From NCBI GenBank assembly GCA_030613915.1, contig JAUWKY010000004.1, positions 1 through 17,445 on the forward strand: DNA of 17,445 bases, in the 5' to 3' direction. A model generated the notes under the pieces. That model was not told the DNA's origin. It did no database searches and saw only the letters and a program-made list of their open reading frames with translations. The DNA is from Syntrophobacterales bacterium. Its GTDB lineage: Bacteria; Desulfobacterota; Syntrophobacteria; BM002. The position numbers were made by a program, and so were the translations under genes. Shown one piece after another: positions 1 through 7,252 of this stretch. Position 1 is the stretch's first letter; the number at the start of each line of letters is the position of its first letter.

Positions 1-62
1 TCCAGGTTCCACGTTCCACGTGGGAGATTCGAAGGGCACACGGCCCGTGCGCCCCTGCTCTT

Positions 63-94
63 CTGGCTCCTGGCTCCTGACTCCTGGCTCCTGG
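63..94. repeat. Heptanucleotide tandem repeat (CTGGCTC)n
   Basis: About 4.6 consecutive 7-nt units of the form CTGGCTC / CTGACTC lie directly upstream of the first gene. A second short 7-nt repeat (TTCCACG twice) lies at about 8-20. Between them, 34-54 is an imperfect GC-rich palindrome (GGGC..CACGG..CCGTG..GCCC). This is seen directly. It is one of several intergenic 7-nt-period stretches in the window. Confidence 0.8.
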
Positions 95-106
95 ATTTTT
101 TATCCC

Positions 107-1393
107 ATGGAATTACCAGCCTTAATCAAAGTTCTTTGCTGCTTTGGCCTTATCCTGGCTTTGAACCGCTTGCGAGTTCATCTCAGCCTTTGTCTTTTTG
201 TTGGCGCGGTGGCTGTAGCGTTTTGGATGGGGCAATCGCCAATACAGATCACTCACAGTTTGGTGGCAAGTCTTTCCAGTGTGGAGACCTTGCAGTTGGT
301 GGCGATCATTTGCCTTATCCTGATAGTGAGTCAATTGATGAAAGCCTCCGGCCAACTTGATCGAATTGTGAGCAGTTTTGTTGCCATCGTGCAGGATGCC
401 TCCACGGTGAGTGTTGTCATGCCTGCCCTTATCGGGCTTTTACCCATGCCGGGTGGAGCTTTGTTTTCAGCACCCATGGTGGAAACAGCAGTGGCTGGAT
501 GCTCTTTGTCACAAGACCGAAAAACGGCGGTCAACTACTGGTTTCGCCACATCTGGGAGTTCTGGTGGCCACTTTACCCTGGGGTGGTTCTGGCGGTGAG
601 TCTTTTACAAGTGGAGATGTGGCGCTTTATTCTTATCCAGGCGCCACTCACCCTTATCTCCATCGCAGCAGGCACGCTGTTTCTCTTGAAACCGCTGCGT
701 GAGACCAGAGACAGGAATAACCGGCGGAGTTTCAAAATACAGACCCTGGGCCCTTTTCTCTGGGAAACTATGCCGATTCTGGTCGTAGTTGGTTGTATCG
801 GTTTTTTTGCCTTATTGCGGAGCCTAACTTTGTGGTTAGGCGTGAGCATCAAGCTTCCAGCCGCCATGCCTCTGCTGTTTGGACTGTTGGCCTGCGTGAT
901 TTGGGTAATGTGGGTCAATGGGTTAGGCGTTAACGATTTCTGGACAGCTTTGGTTGATCGCAACACCCTGCCTATGCTGCTCCTTATTTGTGGGATCATG
1001 GCCTTCAAGGGAGCCTTGATAGACAGTCAGGCCGTTTTAGAGATCAGAGAAGAAATGGTTCAATACCAGATTCCGGTTCTCATAGTTGTCGTGGCCATGC
1101 CTTTTATTTCAGGCCTGATCACAGGCATCACCATTGGTTTTGTAGGTGCCACCTTTCCACTTCTCGTCCCCCTCTTTGTCGGACTGTCGCCACTCGACTT
1201 TTTGCTTCACGCCTCCCTTGCCTATGTCTCAGGGTATGTGGGCATGATGCTGTCGCCGGTTCATATTTGCCTGCTGGTCACTAAAGACTATTTCAAGGCT
1301 AGTCTGGCAGCCAGTTACCGGCATATTTATAAGCCGGCGGCAGCGGTGCTGGTGACCTGGATGGGAGTTTTGGGGCTTCTCCACTTCTTTTAG
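107..1393 (+). CDS. DUF401-type polytopic membrane protein
   Basis: A 428-residue, almost wholly hydrophobic protein with roughly ten membrane segments. It resembles the DUF401 family of integral inner-membrane proteins, which look transporter-like but have no established substrate. Around residues 105-150 there is a conserved-looking stretch with LLPMPGGALFSAPMVE followed by a charged WFRHIWEFWWPLYPG segment. A second similar half begins near residue 300 (ICGIMAFKGALIDS, then FISGLITGITIGFVG), giving an internal two-fold look common in ion-transporter-like folds. I chose the ATG at 107 because the frame upstream of it encodes only the low-complexity repeat at 63-94; the start is not marked by a strong ribosome binding site. 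It could equally be annotated as a permease of unknown specificity. Family call fairly secure, function unknown. Confidence 0.75.
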   Translation: MELPALIKVLCCFGLILALNRLRVHLSLCLFVGAVAVAFWMGQSPIQITHSLVASLSSVETLQLVAIICLILIVSQLMKASGQLDRIVSSFVAIVQDASTVSVVMPALIGLLPMPGGALFSAPMVETAVAGCSLSQDRKTAVNYWFRHIWEFWWPLYPGVVLAVSLLQVEMWRFILIQAPLTLISIAAGTLFLLKPLRETRDRNNRRSFKIQTLGPFLWETMPILVVVGCIGFFALLRSLTLWLGVSIKLPAAMPLLFGLLACVIWVMWVNGLGVNDFWTALVDRNTLPMLLLICGIMAFKGALIDSQAVLEIREEMVQYQIPVLIVVVAMPFISGLITGITIGFVGATFPLLVPLFVGLSPLDFLLHASLAYVSGYVGMMLSPVHICLLVTKDYFKASLAASYRHIYKPAAAVLVTWMGVLGLLHFF

Positions 1394-1436
1394 CCCGTTT
1401 GGTCCAGAATTTGCACACAATTTTACAACCCTCTTC

Positions 1437-1449
1437 CTGTCCTGGACAG
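1437..1449. promoter_or_regulatory. Short dyad (CTGTCC-T-GGACAG), operator-like
   Basis: A perfect 6+1+6 palindrome lies 85 nt upstream of the HEAT-protein start, in the gap between two co-directional genes. A second inverted repeat, AGATTTC (1467-1473) and GAAATCT (1485-1491), follows. Either could be a regulator site or a weak hairpin. No clear promoter boxes were found in this gap, so the role is inference. Confidence 0.3.
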
Positions 1450-1533
1450 CACCAGGAAAAGGGGTCAGATTTCCGAAAAGAGTAGAAATCTAAGTGATTT
1501 GGAAGTTTTACTGAAGGTCAAGGGGATAGTCTG

Positions 1534-3231
1534 TTGGCAACAGTAAAAGAAACGCAGCCAAGACCCAGTAGCCCTGACACAGCTGACGAGGAGTGGCAGG
1601 CAGCAGAAAATGTGCTCACCAGCTTGCAGCTCGCCAGGAAGAACTATTCCCTTTATCCTGAAGATCATATCAATTGTACCAGAGTTATGGAGCGGTTCTG
1701 GCAGCAACTTGAAACCTTCCTACAAGCGTACGGCAATCTCAGGTTCGAATTAGAAAAAGACCGACTTATCTTTCAGGGAGAGGCGATCTTAACAGAGCCC
1801 CCCGAGGACGGTAATTTGCCTTTCACCCTCTTCCGCGATGGTATTCAGTGGTTGGAGTTCCAGGATGGAATCGAGGCGAAAGAGATAGAAAAGTTCCTAC
1901 GGATTCTCAACAAATACCGGCTCCTCTCAGACGAACCCGAGGGGGATCTGGTAACAGCCCTTTGGGAAGCTGAGTTGCCACATATCCAGCACCAGGTGGC
2001 TGAATTTTTCTGGGAGGCGGAACCGGAAGCTGAATTTAAAACACCGCCTGCAAAGGAAGATATAACCTCGGTATTGTCTGAAGAAGAGGAGCAAGAGCCC
2101 TCAGAATCAGAGGCCGTTGCCTCAATAGATCCAACAACTCTGGAGCTTACGCCAGAGGAGGAGGCGGAGCTCCAGGAGATGGTTCGTCTCGAAGAAAAGC
2201 GGGATCCAACAGCAGACTATTTGAACGCCGTGCTGGATAGTTTGCTGGAACTTAGAGAGAAGGAGAATTTCGACCCTATTCTCGAGTCCTTGGAAGAGGA
2301 ATTCCACGATTCACTGGCGCGAAGAGATTTTGAGGTTACCCTGAAAATTCTCAAGAGCCTGCACCATGTTCGCAACATTTGCGAGTCTGAAACAACGTGG
2401 GCGATACCTATTATTGATAGCTTTTTTCTCACTGCTTCCAGTTCCCAGTCCCTTCGACCATTGCAAGCAGCATGGTCGGAAATGGATACCGGGCAGATAG
2501 AAAAAATGAAAGAAATCCTCCTGGTACTCGAACCCGAAGCCATCCACACTCTCGGCGCCATGCTGCTTCAGACCCCGTCTTTACGACTGCAACAGATGCT
2601 CACGGAGGTGATCCTTTCTCTGGCCTCCCGTGATCTTCGACCCTTGGAGGCCATGCTGGATCGTCCAGAGGAAGATCTGGTACTGAAGCTCGTTCAGGTG
2701 GTGGGGAGTCTAGGTGGAGAAAAACCCATACAGGTTCTATCGAAGATGGTTCACCATTCGTCGGCACGTGTTCGCCAGGCGGCGGTCAAGGGGTTATTGC
2801 GTCGGGGTACTGCCAGCATTAAAGAACTCTTCCATCTCATTGAGGATGAGGACGACTCTGTGCGCCGCCTGATTTTGCACCATATGGGACAGGAAAGGAA
2901 CGAAGCCAGCGAGACCCTTCTTTTGCAGTATCTTGAGGAAGGCAAAATCAAAGGCTCGGATGACAAACATATCATTGCATGTTTTAGGACCCTTGGCCGG
3001 TGCGGCTCACCGCGTTCCATTCCATTCCTGCGCCAAACCCTTCTCGGTCGAGGCTGGATGCCAGACCTACGTAGTTCCGCCTATCGGCAGGGTGCTGCCC
3101 TTGCCTTGCAGGCAATGAGAATAAAGGGAGCTCAGCAGGTGCTGGAAGATGCCAGCCGAAGCCTCAAACCAGGCGTCCGGCGTATTGCCCGAAAGGTCAT
3201 GCAGGACCAGGGTCATCAAAGTAAGGAGTGA
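1534..3231 (+). CDS. HEAT-repeat protein with an N-terminal domain shared with the next gene
   Basis: 565 residues, soluble, no signal peptide. Residues about 20-160 form a globular alpha/beta-looking domain (YPEDHIN..., FELEKDRLIFQGEAIL, GIQWLEFQDGIEAKEIEKFL) that resembles the N-terminus of the adjacent HD-GYP protein. Residues about 165-215 are a very acidic, Glu-rich linker. Residues about 320-560 are tandem helical HEAT/PBS-lyase-like repeats (for example EDLVLKLVQVVGSLGG, SSARVRQAAVKGLLRRG, DDSVRRLILHHMG). HEAT repeats act as protein-binding scaffolds. The start is a TTG preceded by AAGGGG about 10 nt upstream; no better in-frame start is visible. It ends 4 nt before the next start, so the two are almost certainly co-transcribed. 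I infer that it is a partner or adaptor for the HD-GYP protein; no enzyme motif is visible. Confidence 0.75.
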   Translation: MATVKETQPRPSSPDTADEEWQAAENVLTSLQLARKNYSLYPEDHINCTRVMERFWQQLETFLQAYGNLRFELEKDRLIFQGEAILTEPPEDGNLPFTLFRDGIQWLEFQDGIEAKEIEKFLRILNKYRLLSDEPEGDLVTALWEAELPHIQHQVAEFFWEAEPEAEFKTPPAKEDITSVLSEEEEQEPSESEAVASIDPTTLELTPEEEAELQEMVRLEEKRDPTADYLNAVLDSLLELREKENFDPILESLEEEFHDSLARRDFEVTLKILKSLHHVRNICESETTWAIPIIDSFFLTASSSQSLRPLQAAWSEMDTGQIEKMKEILLVLEPEAIHTLGAMLLQTPSLRLQQMLTEVILSLASRDLRPLEAMLDRPEEDLVLKLVQVVGSLGGEKPIQVLSKMVHHSSARVRQAAVKGLLRRGTASIKELFHLIEDEDDSVRRLILHHMGQERNEASETLLLQYLEEGKIKGSDDKHIIACFRTLGRCGSPRSIPFLRQTLLGRGWMPDLRSSAYRQGAALALQAMRIKGAQQVLEDASRSLKPGVRRIARKVMQDQGHQSKE

Positions 3232-3235
3232 TGCC

Positions 3236-4672
3236 TTGTCGGCTCAAGATTCAGAATTGATGGAATTGGGGGGAAAGTTTATCAAGGCCTTCCACCACAT
3301 GAGCCATCCGGTCAGGATCCATCAAGAAAACAACCAATTGATGAAGGAGTGCATTGCTCAATTTGGCAAAGTCCTTGCCCAAATGGCTGGCGGCGAGGAG
3401 TTGGAGATTCTGCTTTGGCGGGGAAGATTCTTTCTGCAGGGTGAAAAGCTTCTGTATCGGAGAGAGACCTTTCCACTGATCAACGAAATGATGGAGTACT
3501 TTCCGCAACGAGGACTCCAGGGGCTACGATTCCTTCCTACCTTCAGGAAGGCTTCATTCAAAGATTTCATTATCTTTGCAAGGCTTCTCGATGAGGCCGC
3601 CATGCAAGAAGATCCCCCATCCTGGCTGGAGCGGCAACTGGCGGATAATGGGTTGCAGTGGCTAGAGATTCTCCGGGAAATGGACGACATTCCCCCGGAT
3701 ATTGAATTGCGGCGCAAAGAAAAAGCTAAGCAAACCTACTTGCAAGCTTTGACTACAGTTAAAGAGGTGGCTCAGAAAGTTTCCCAGCGAAGCGTTGCCG
3801 GGATACGCAAGGCCAGGCGTCTGGCCCAGACCATGGTGGACTTGGTTCTGGAGGACGAGACCCTGATGTTGGGCTTATCAACGATTCGAGACTACGATGA
3901 TTACACCTACACCCACTCGGTAAATGTGGCACTGCTCTCCATGAGCCTGGGGAGACGCATCGGGTTGTCCCAGGCTTTTCTCGAGCAACTTGCCATCTGC
4001 GGTATGTTTCACGATTTGGGCAAAGTAGAGGTGCCCAAGGACATAATCACCAAACCAGATATGCTGGATACCGGAGAGTGGGAACATATTCGCAGGCATC
4101 CCTTGATAGGTGTACACCGTGTTCTCAGGCTGCATGCCTCTCGCGACATGAGATCGAGGGTTGTTCTGGGACCTTTCGGACATCACCTGAACTATGATCT
4201 CAGTGGTTATCCACGACTTCATTTTACCGAGACCTTGACTCTCTTCGGGAAGATCCTGCGTATCGCAGACACCTATGATGCCTTGACTGCGGAACGAGCC
4301 TATCGTCCCAGATCCTTCAGCCCGGACGAAGCATTGAGAATGATGTGGGAAAGGGTAGGAGTAGAGTATGATCCAGTCTTGTTGAAGACATTCATCAACA
4401 TGATGGGGTTGTATCCGGTGGGGACAGTACTAAAACTGGATAGTGGAGAATTAGGGCTTGTGGTTGATTATCCAAGCGAGTCCGAAAGAACACGGCCCCA
4501 AGTATTGTTGCTGGTTGATGACGGTCAGGGTAGTCTGAGAGGCAGTGAGATGTTGAATCTTGCAGATCGGGATCAGAAAACCGGTTCATATGAGAGGCAA
4601 ATTGTCAAATGCCTCCATCCCTCCGTGCTCGGAATCCAGCCTTCCGAGTTCTTTCTACAAGAAGCAAGTTAG
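3236..4672 (+). CDS. HD-GYP domain protein (putative cyclic-di-GMP phosphodiesterase)
   Basis: 478 residues counting from a TTG start. GTAAGGAG (3221-3228) lies 7 nt upstream of it, whereas an ATG at 3149 in the same frame would overlap the preceding gene by 83 nt. Residues about 10-150 repeat the N-terminal domain of the HEAT protein (LEILLWRGRFFLQGEKLL, FKDFIIFARLLD). The HD-GYP domain spans about 210-380. It has H227 (YTHSVN), H259-D260 (FHDLGK), H288 (RRHP), H316-H317 and the GYP triad at 324-326, then D345 in ADTYDALTAERAYRP. All the metal-ligand positions of the family seem present, so activity against c-di-GMP or a related cyclic dinucleotide is plausible. The last ~90 residues form a small beta-rich tail (PVGTVLKLDSGELGLVV) often found after HD-GYP. 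No receiver or transmembrane sensor is visible, so input probably comes through the N-terminal domain or the HEAT partner. Confidence 0.88.
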   Translation: MSAQDSELMELGGKFIKAFHHMSHPVRIHQENNQLMKECIAQFGKVLAQMAGGEELEILLWRGRFFLQGEKLLYRRETFPLINEMMEYFPQRGLQGLRFLPTFRKASFKDFIIFARLLDEAAMQEDPPSWLERQLADNGLQWLEILREMDDIPPDIELRRKEKAKQTYLQALTTVKEVAQKVSQRSVAGIRKARRLAQTMVDLVLEDETLMLGLSTIRDYDDYTYTHSVNVALLSMSLGRRIGLSQAFLEQLAICGMFHDLGKVEVPKDIITKPDMLDTGEWEHIRRHPLIGVHRVLRLHASRDMRSRVVLGPFGHHLNYDLSGYPRLHFTETLTLFGKILRIADTYDALTAERAYRPRSFSPDEALRMMWERVGVEYDPVLLKTFINMMGLYPVGTVLKLDSGELGLVVDYPSESERTRPQVLLLVDDGQGSLRGSEMLNLADRDQKTGSYERQIVKCLHPSVLGIQPSEFFLQEAS

Positions 4673-4678
4673 GGTGGC

Positions 4679-4800
4679 GATTTTAGATTGCGGATTTGTC
4701 CTTCGGACTCCCACCTTTCGGGCGGGTTCCCGGTTTCGGATTGCGGATTGCGAAATTATAAATTCGAATTGTGCCCTGTACCTTATGCCCTATGCCTACT
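4679..4800. repeat. Intergenic 7-nt-period repeats
   Basis: Three stretches with strict 7-nt spacing fill most of the gap after the HD-GYP gene. They are GATTTTA-GATTGCG-GATTTGT (4679-4699), CGGATTG-CGGATTG-CGAAATT-ATAAATT-CGAATTG (4737-4771) and GCCCTGT-ACCTTAT-GCCCTAT-GCCTACT (4773-4800). Different unit sequences share one period. No gene is supported here; the open frame crossing it is a by-product of the repeat. Confidence 0.7.
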
Positions 4801-4832
4801 AGATTCTGACTCCCTTTTTCGCACTCCTACTG

Positions 4833-4861
4833 TTGCCCCTTGTCTGCCTCTGGGATACACT
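4833..4861 (+). promoter_or_regulatory. Candidate sigma70-type promoter for the 8-Cys protein
   Basis: TTGCCC (4833-4838), a 17-nt spacer and TACACT (4856-4861) match four of six bases at each box. They lie about 50 nt upstream of the GTG start of the following gene. Spacing is ideal, boxes are mediocre. Confidence 0.35.
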
Positions 4862-4911
4862 TAGGGTAATAAGCAAAGACTAATCAACATATCTCCTTTT
4901 GGAGACAAACC

Positions 4912-5142
4912 GTGTCCGAGTCTGAAACAACATTTCAGCGGTTGCCCCAATACCAGGGCCGCTACTATGATCCCTGCCATGAACGAGGGTCAAAAAAACA
5001 CCGGTGCCCTGATTGTCATTTCTGTCAAGAGTGCTCCCCATCTCGTTGCAATGTCTGTCGTGAAACGGGGCAGAAGCCCGGATGTAAACTTTCTCTCCAG
5101 GAGCAAATCGCTCTTTACGAACAGATGAATTCCGAAAAGTAA
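4912..5142 (+). CDS. Small cysteine-rich protein, unrecognised
   Basis: 76 residues starting at GTG, with GGAG 7 nt upstream. There are eight cysteines, at 22, 32, 35, 38, 41, 46, 49 and 58. The centre CPDCHFCQECSPSRCNVC contains a run of overlapping CxxC pairs, so it probably binds zinc or an iron-sulfur cluster. The flanks are basic and hydrophilic with no signal peptide or membrane segment, so a cytoplasmic location is likely. I do not recognise a named family; zinc-ribbon-like proteins and small ferredoxin-like proteins are both possible, though the spacing is not that of a classical 4Fe-4S ferredoxin. The gene stands alone between repeat-rich gaps and converges on the EamA transporter gene. 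The good ribosome binding site and balanced composition make it a real gene. Confidence 0.7.
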   Translation: MSESETTFQRLPQYQGRYYDPCHERGSKKHRCPDCHFCQECSPSRCNVCRETGQKPGCKLSLQEQIALYEQMNSEK

Positions 5143-5148
5143 CAGCGA

Positions 5149-5239
5149 TTTCAGATTTAAGAATGCAGATTGCAAATTGGAGATCCCAAATCTGAAATCT
5201 TGAATCTTAAGTCTACAATCCTCAAAATCCGCAATCCCT
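5149..5239. repeat. Foldback of 13 heptanucleotide units between convergent genes
   Basis: The sequence divides without gaps into 7-nt units: TTTCAGA, TTTAAGA, ATGCAGA, TTGCAAA, TTGGAGA, then TCCCAAA, TCTGAAA, TCTTGAA, TCTTAAG, TCTACAA, TCCTCAA, AATCCGC, AATCCCT. The second set is largely the reverse complement in style of the first. A perfect 12-bp inverted repeat (5147-5158 with 5188-5199, GATTTCAGATTT / AAATCTGAAATC) arises from this. It could act as a bidirectional transcription barrier for the two converging genes. Confidence 0.75.
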
Positions 5240-5267
5240 CTGAGGGTGGCTCAAAGAGCCTCAGGGT
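5236..5267 (-). terminator. Hairpin after the EamA gene, possible terminator
   Basis: CTGAGG (5240-5245) pairs with CCTCAG (5259-5264). Alternatively GGCTC-AAA-GAGCC (5248-5260) forms a tight inner hairpin. It lies just downstream of the minus-strand stop codon. The T-rich tail on the minus strand is weak and about ten bases away, so termination is only suggested. Confidence 0.35.
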
Positions 5268-5276
5268 GTGGATTCC

Positions 5277-6194
5277 TTACTTATCCCCAGGAATACCTCG
5301 GTAGGAAATTCTACGGGCATTACCGCGGTTGAGAGCAACGGCACTGCCCAACAGTAGAAAACCTCCTGTCAAGAAGCGCCACGTTACTGGTTCGCCAAGG
5401 AAAAGGATACCAAGAATGGAAGTGAAAACCACCTCGGCCATCAAGAAGAGTCCCCCTTCCCAACTCTTGCAATAGCGGAATCCCTGGTTCATCAGGAGTT
5501 GGGCGGCCAGAGCAGAGCATACAATACCTCCCAGCATAAGCCATTCTGAAGTAATCCGAGGAATCTGGGGATGAGCGATAAAGGCTGGAAAGGAGATAAC
5601 ACTACCAAGGAGGCAGAAGTAAAGATAGATGACAACGGGGCCGTTTTTTTCCCGTAACTTTTTGATGATGCCAACAGTAAGTCCAGCGAAGGCTCCGCCC
5701 AAAACAGCCATGGCCTGGCCCAAAAGACCGCCCTGAAGTCGAAAATCGAAGAGAAGCGCCACCCCAACAAGAGCTATCACTACGGATACAATCTCAGCCC
5801 AGGTAATGGGTTCCTTGAAAAATAAGGGCGAGAAGAAGGCGGCGAAAGCTGGAAAAGAAAAGAAGAGGACTAAAGCGGTGGAAATGGGGATCAGGCGAAT
5901 CGCGGTAACAAGTGCGAGAAAAGCACAGGAACCGGTGATTCCTCTGATAATTAAGAGTTTTCGATTGTGGCCGGCAAAGGGATTGTGATTTCGCCCAATA
6001 ATGAGCACGAGGATGGCGAGACCACCGGCAAAACGATAGAAGGCGATATCCCAGATGCGGAATGGCGGTCCCAAAAGTTTGATCAAGCCGTCGAGAACCG
6101 CGAAAAGGAATGCGGATGCCAGCATCAGCAGAGCGCCTCCAGTTGCGGTGGAGTGGAGGAGGGAACGGGCTTTAGCAGTAGACTTCAGATTCAT
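5277..6194 (-). CDS. EamA/DMT-family transporter
   Basis: 305 residues with about ten membrane segments arranged as two EamA halves, the usual length for the drug/metabolite transporter superfamily. Half one includes ASAFLFAVLDGLIKLL and the loop-helix FKEPITWAEIVSVVIALVGVALL. Half two includes SALAAQLLMNQGFRYC and FLGEPVTWRFLTGGFLLLGSAVAL; the repeated F(L/F)xEPITW-type motif is a family hallmark. It should sit in the cytoplasmic membrane and export or import a small metabolite; substrate unknown. I chose the ATG at 6194 because it overlaps the stop of the upstream gene as ATGA, which implies translational coupling. A start at 6248 would add 18 unlikely residues inside the neighbour. Co-transcribed with the winged-helix protein upstream. 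Confidence 0.85.
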   Translation of the reverse strand: MNLKSTAKARSLLHSTATGGALLMLASAFLFAVLDGLIKLLGPPFRIWDIAFYRFAGGLAILVLIIGRNHNPFAGHNRKLLIIRGITGSCAFLALVTAIRLIPISTALVLFFSFPAFAAFFSPLFFKEPITWAEIVSVVIALVGVALLFDFRLQGGLLGQAMAVLGGAFAGLTVGIIKKLREKNGPVVIYLYFCLLGSVISFPAFIAHPQIPRITSEWLMLGGIVCSALAAQLLMNQGFRYCKSWEGGLFLMAEVVFTSILGILFLGEPVTWRFLTGGFLLLGSAVALNRGNARRISYRGIPGDK

Positions 6195-6487
6195 GGACGG
6201 GGAACATCCGGCTCTTTGTGTTTGAGGCCTTCTCCCAAAACCGCGCATGAGAGAAAGCTGCTGGCATCAGTTATATTACAATCCTCTTTAAATTTGATGA
6301 ACCCTTCTTGCCCCAGGTTCTGCAAGGATTCTTGCATGGCCTCCAACTCTACTCCCAGGTAATGGACGAGTTCCTGGACAGATAGAGTGCATTCATTTCC
6401 TTCCTGGCGGCAGTAGAGAATGGCAAAAAGCACTTTCTCCGCCGGGCTCAAAGTCTTGTCTTCCACAACCGCTTTGATTACTTTCAT
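6191..6487 (-). CDS. Small winged-helix-like protein, putative regulator
   Basis: 98 residues. Residues about 10-65 look like a compact helix-turn-helix/winged-helix: a first helix LSPAEKVLFAILYC, a second TLSVQELVHYLG, a recognition-like helix LEAMQESLQNLGQEG and a short beta wing FIKFK. It starts at ATG with AGGGG about 9 nt upstream. Its stop overlaps the EamA start (ATGA), so the two form an operon and it may regulate the transporter. It resembles the second small protein at 12295-12603 (shared LS..K.VLF.LYY pattern). The last ~30 residues look unstructured. Function is inferred from shape only; no named family recognised. Confidence 0.6.
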   Translation of the reverse strand: MKVIKAVVEDKTLSPAEKVLFAILYCRQEGNECTLSVQELVHYLGVELEAMQESLQNLGQEGFIKFKEDCNITDASSFLSCAVLGEGLKHKEPDVPRP

Positions 6488-6813
6488 ATCAGGACCCCTA
6501 AAAAAAGAATGCGACTGCTGGGCCGCCAGAAAGTCTGACTTCTTCTCCTTCTACTTTCTTTTCAGCACTATTGGGACTCCCAAAAAAACGATTTACCTTA
6601 GCACGTTTGGGGTGTGTATTAAAGCATGTGCGGTTGGAAAAGCAAACCTAGACCAAAAGGGTAGACGGAAATACGGTCATTTTTGCAGGAGAGGTGTTGG
6701 AAAATGTCAAAGGATACTAATGTAATCAAAAGAAATTAGATGAAATTGTGAGTAATAGTAAGATAATGGCATACATATTCCGTAGTATACACTATTTTAT
6801 CTGATTTTAGTGG
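6488..6813. other. AT-rich intergenic region without a supported gene
   Basis: This is the left part of a 465-nt gap between divergent genes. A small hairpin, TTGGG-ACT-CCCAA, sits near 6568-6580. An 11-codon open frame (6704-6739, MSKDTNVIKRN) follows GGAGAGG with a long spacing and may be a chance frame or a gene remnant. The remainder is AT-rich with several possible minus-10-like words (for example GTATACA), but no convincing pair of promoter boxes on either strand. Confidence 0.5.
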
Positions 6814-6842
6814 TTGGAATATTTCGCTACTTTTGTTACAAA
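6814..6842 (+). promoter_or_regulatory. Candidate promoter for the PxxKW protein
   Basis: TTGGAA (6814-6819), exactly 17 nt, then TACAAA (6837-6842); each box matches four of six consensus bases. Transcription would start near 6849, just before the terminator-like hairpin at 6856-6895. Confidence 0.4.
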
Positions 6843-6855
6843 TTTACGGTTTCGC

Positions 6856-6898
6856 GCCGGGGATTATGCCTGTGAACGTTATGCCCCGGCTTTTTCTT
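6856..6898 (+). terminator. Intrinsic terminator or attenuator in the leader of the PxxKW gene
   Basis: GCCGGGG (6856-6862) pairs perfectly with CCCCGGC (6884-6890), with a 21-nt loop, and is followed at once by TTTTTCTT (6891-6898). This is the textbook form of a Rho-independent terminator on the + strand. It lies 55 nt upstream of the PxxKW start codon and just after a candidate promoter. It could therefore attenuate that gene or end a small RNA coming from the gap. Confidence 0.65.
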
Positions 6899-6952
6899 GA
6901 TTTGAGTACTAGAACTAAACTTAGGAACATTTTAGCAGAGGAGGGACGGACA

Positions 6953-7228
6953 ATGCTCTGTCAAACGATCAAAGTAGACACAGAATGCTTTTTCATGGGC
7001 AAGCAGGGCTGCAGTTTTAATGGTGGCACCTGTTATCCCGTGGTTGAATCCTGCCAAGGTTGTGGCAAGGCCTTGACCTTATCAGAAGGCACCTATTGCC
7101 AATCCTGCCCCGACCCCCAAATCAAGTGGAAAAACGGCTCCTGCAATCTCGCCACCCACATCAAGTCTGGAACTGAGAAAGTGGTGAAGCTCAACCCCTT
7201 GAAGGCTTCCAAGCGCTCTCGTAGGTAA
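6953..7228 (+). CDS. PxxKW-family cysteine-rich protein
   Basis: 91 residues with nine cysteines (3, 12, 20, 27, 34, 37, 49, 52, 64). The defining stretch is CPDPQIKW (PxxKW at 55-59), followed by CNLATHIK, and the C-terminus is basic, NPLKASKRSRR. This matches the small PxxKW cysteine-rich family known mainly from deltaproteobacteria, whose role is not established; metal or iron-sulfur binding is likely. The ATG at 6953 is chosen because GGAGGGA precedes it at good spacing. The frame remains open upstream to 6833, but that part crosses the terminator hairpin. Expression may be controlled by the leader hairpin. It stands alone, divergent from the winged-helix/EamA pair, and is followed by a repeat-rich gap. 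Confidence 0.85.
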   Translation: MLCQTIKVDTECFFMGKQGCSFNGGTCYPVVESCQGCGKALTLSEGTYCQSCPDPQIKWKNGSCNLATHIKSGTEKVVKLNPLKASKRSRR

Positions 7229-7252
7229 GACAGGGAACAAAGACAGGACCTC

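Noticed and set aside
574..1008. 144-residue minus-strand open frame inside the DUF401 gene
   Set aside because: It is a shadow frame opposite a strongly hydrophobic gene, rich in basic residues, with no start signal.
3149..3235. Upstream ATG start for the HD-GYP protein
   Set aside because: It would overlap the HEAT gene by 83 nt. The TTG at 3236 has a strong ribosome binding site and the residues before it have no domain character.
4679..5239. CRISPR array
   Set aside because: Repeats are 7 nt, tandem and without unique spacers; no cas genes are present.
6195..6248. Longer start for the EamA transporter
   Set aside because: The extra 18 residues are not transporter-like and lie inside the winged-helix gene; the ATGA overlap at 6191-6194 explains translation better.
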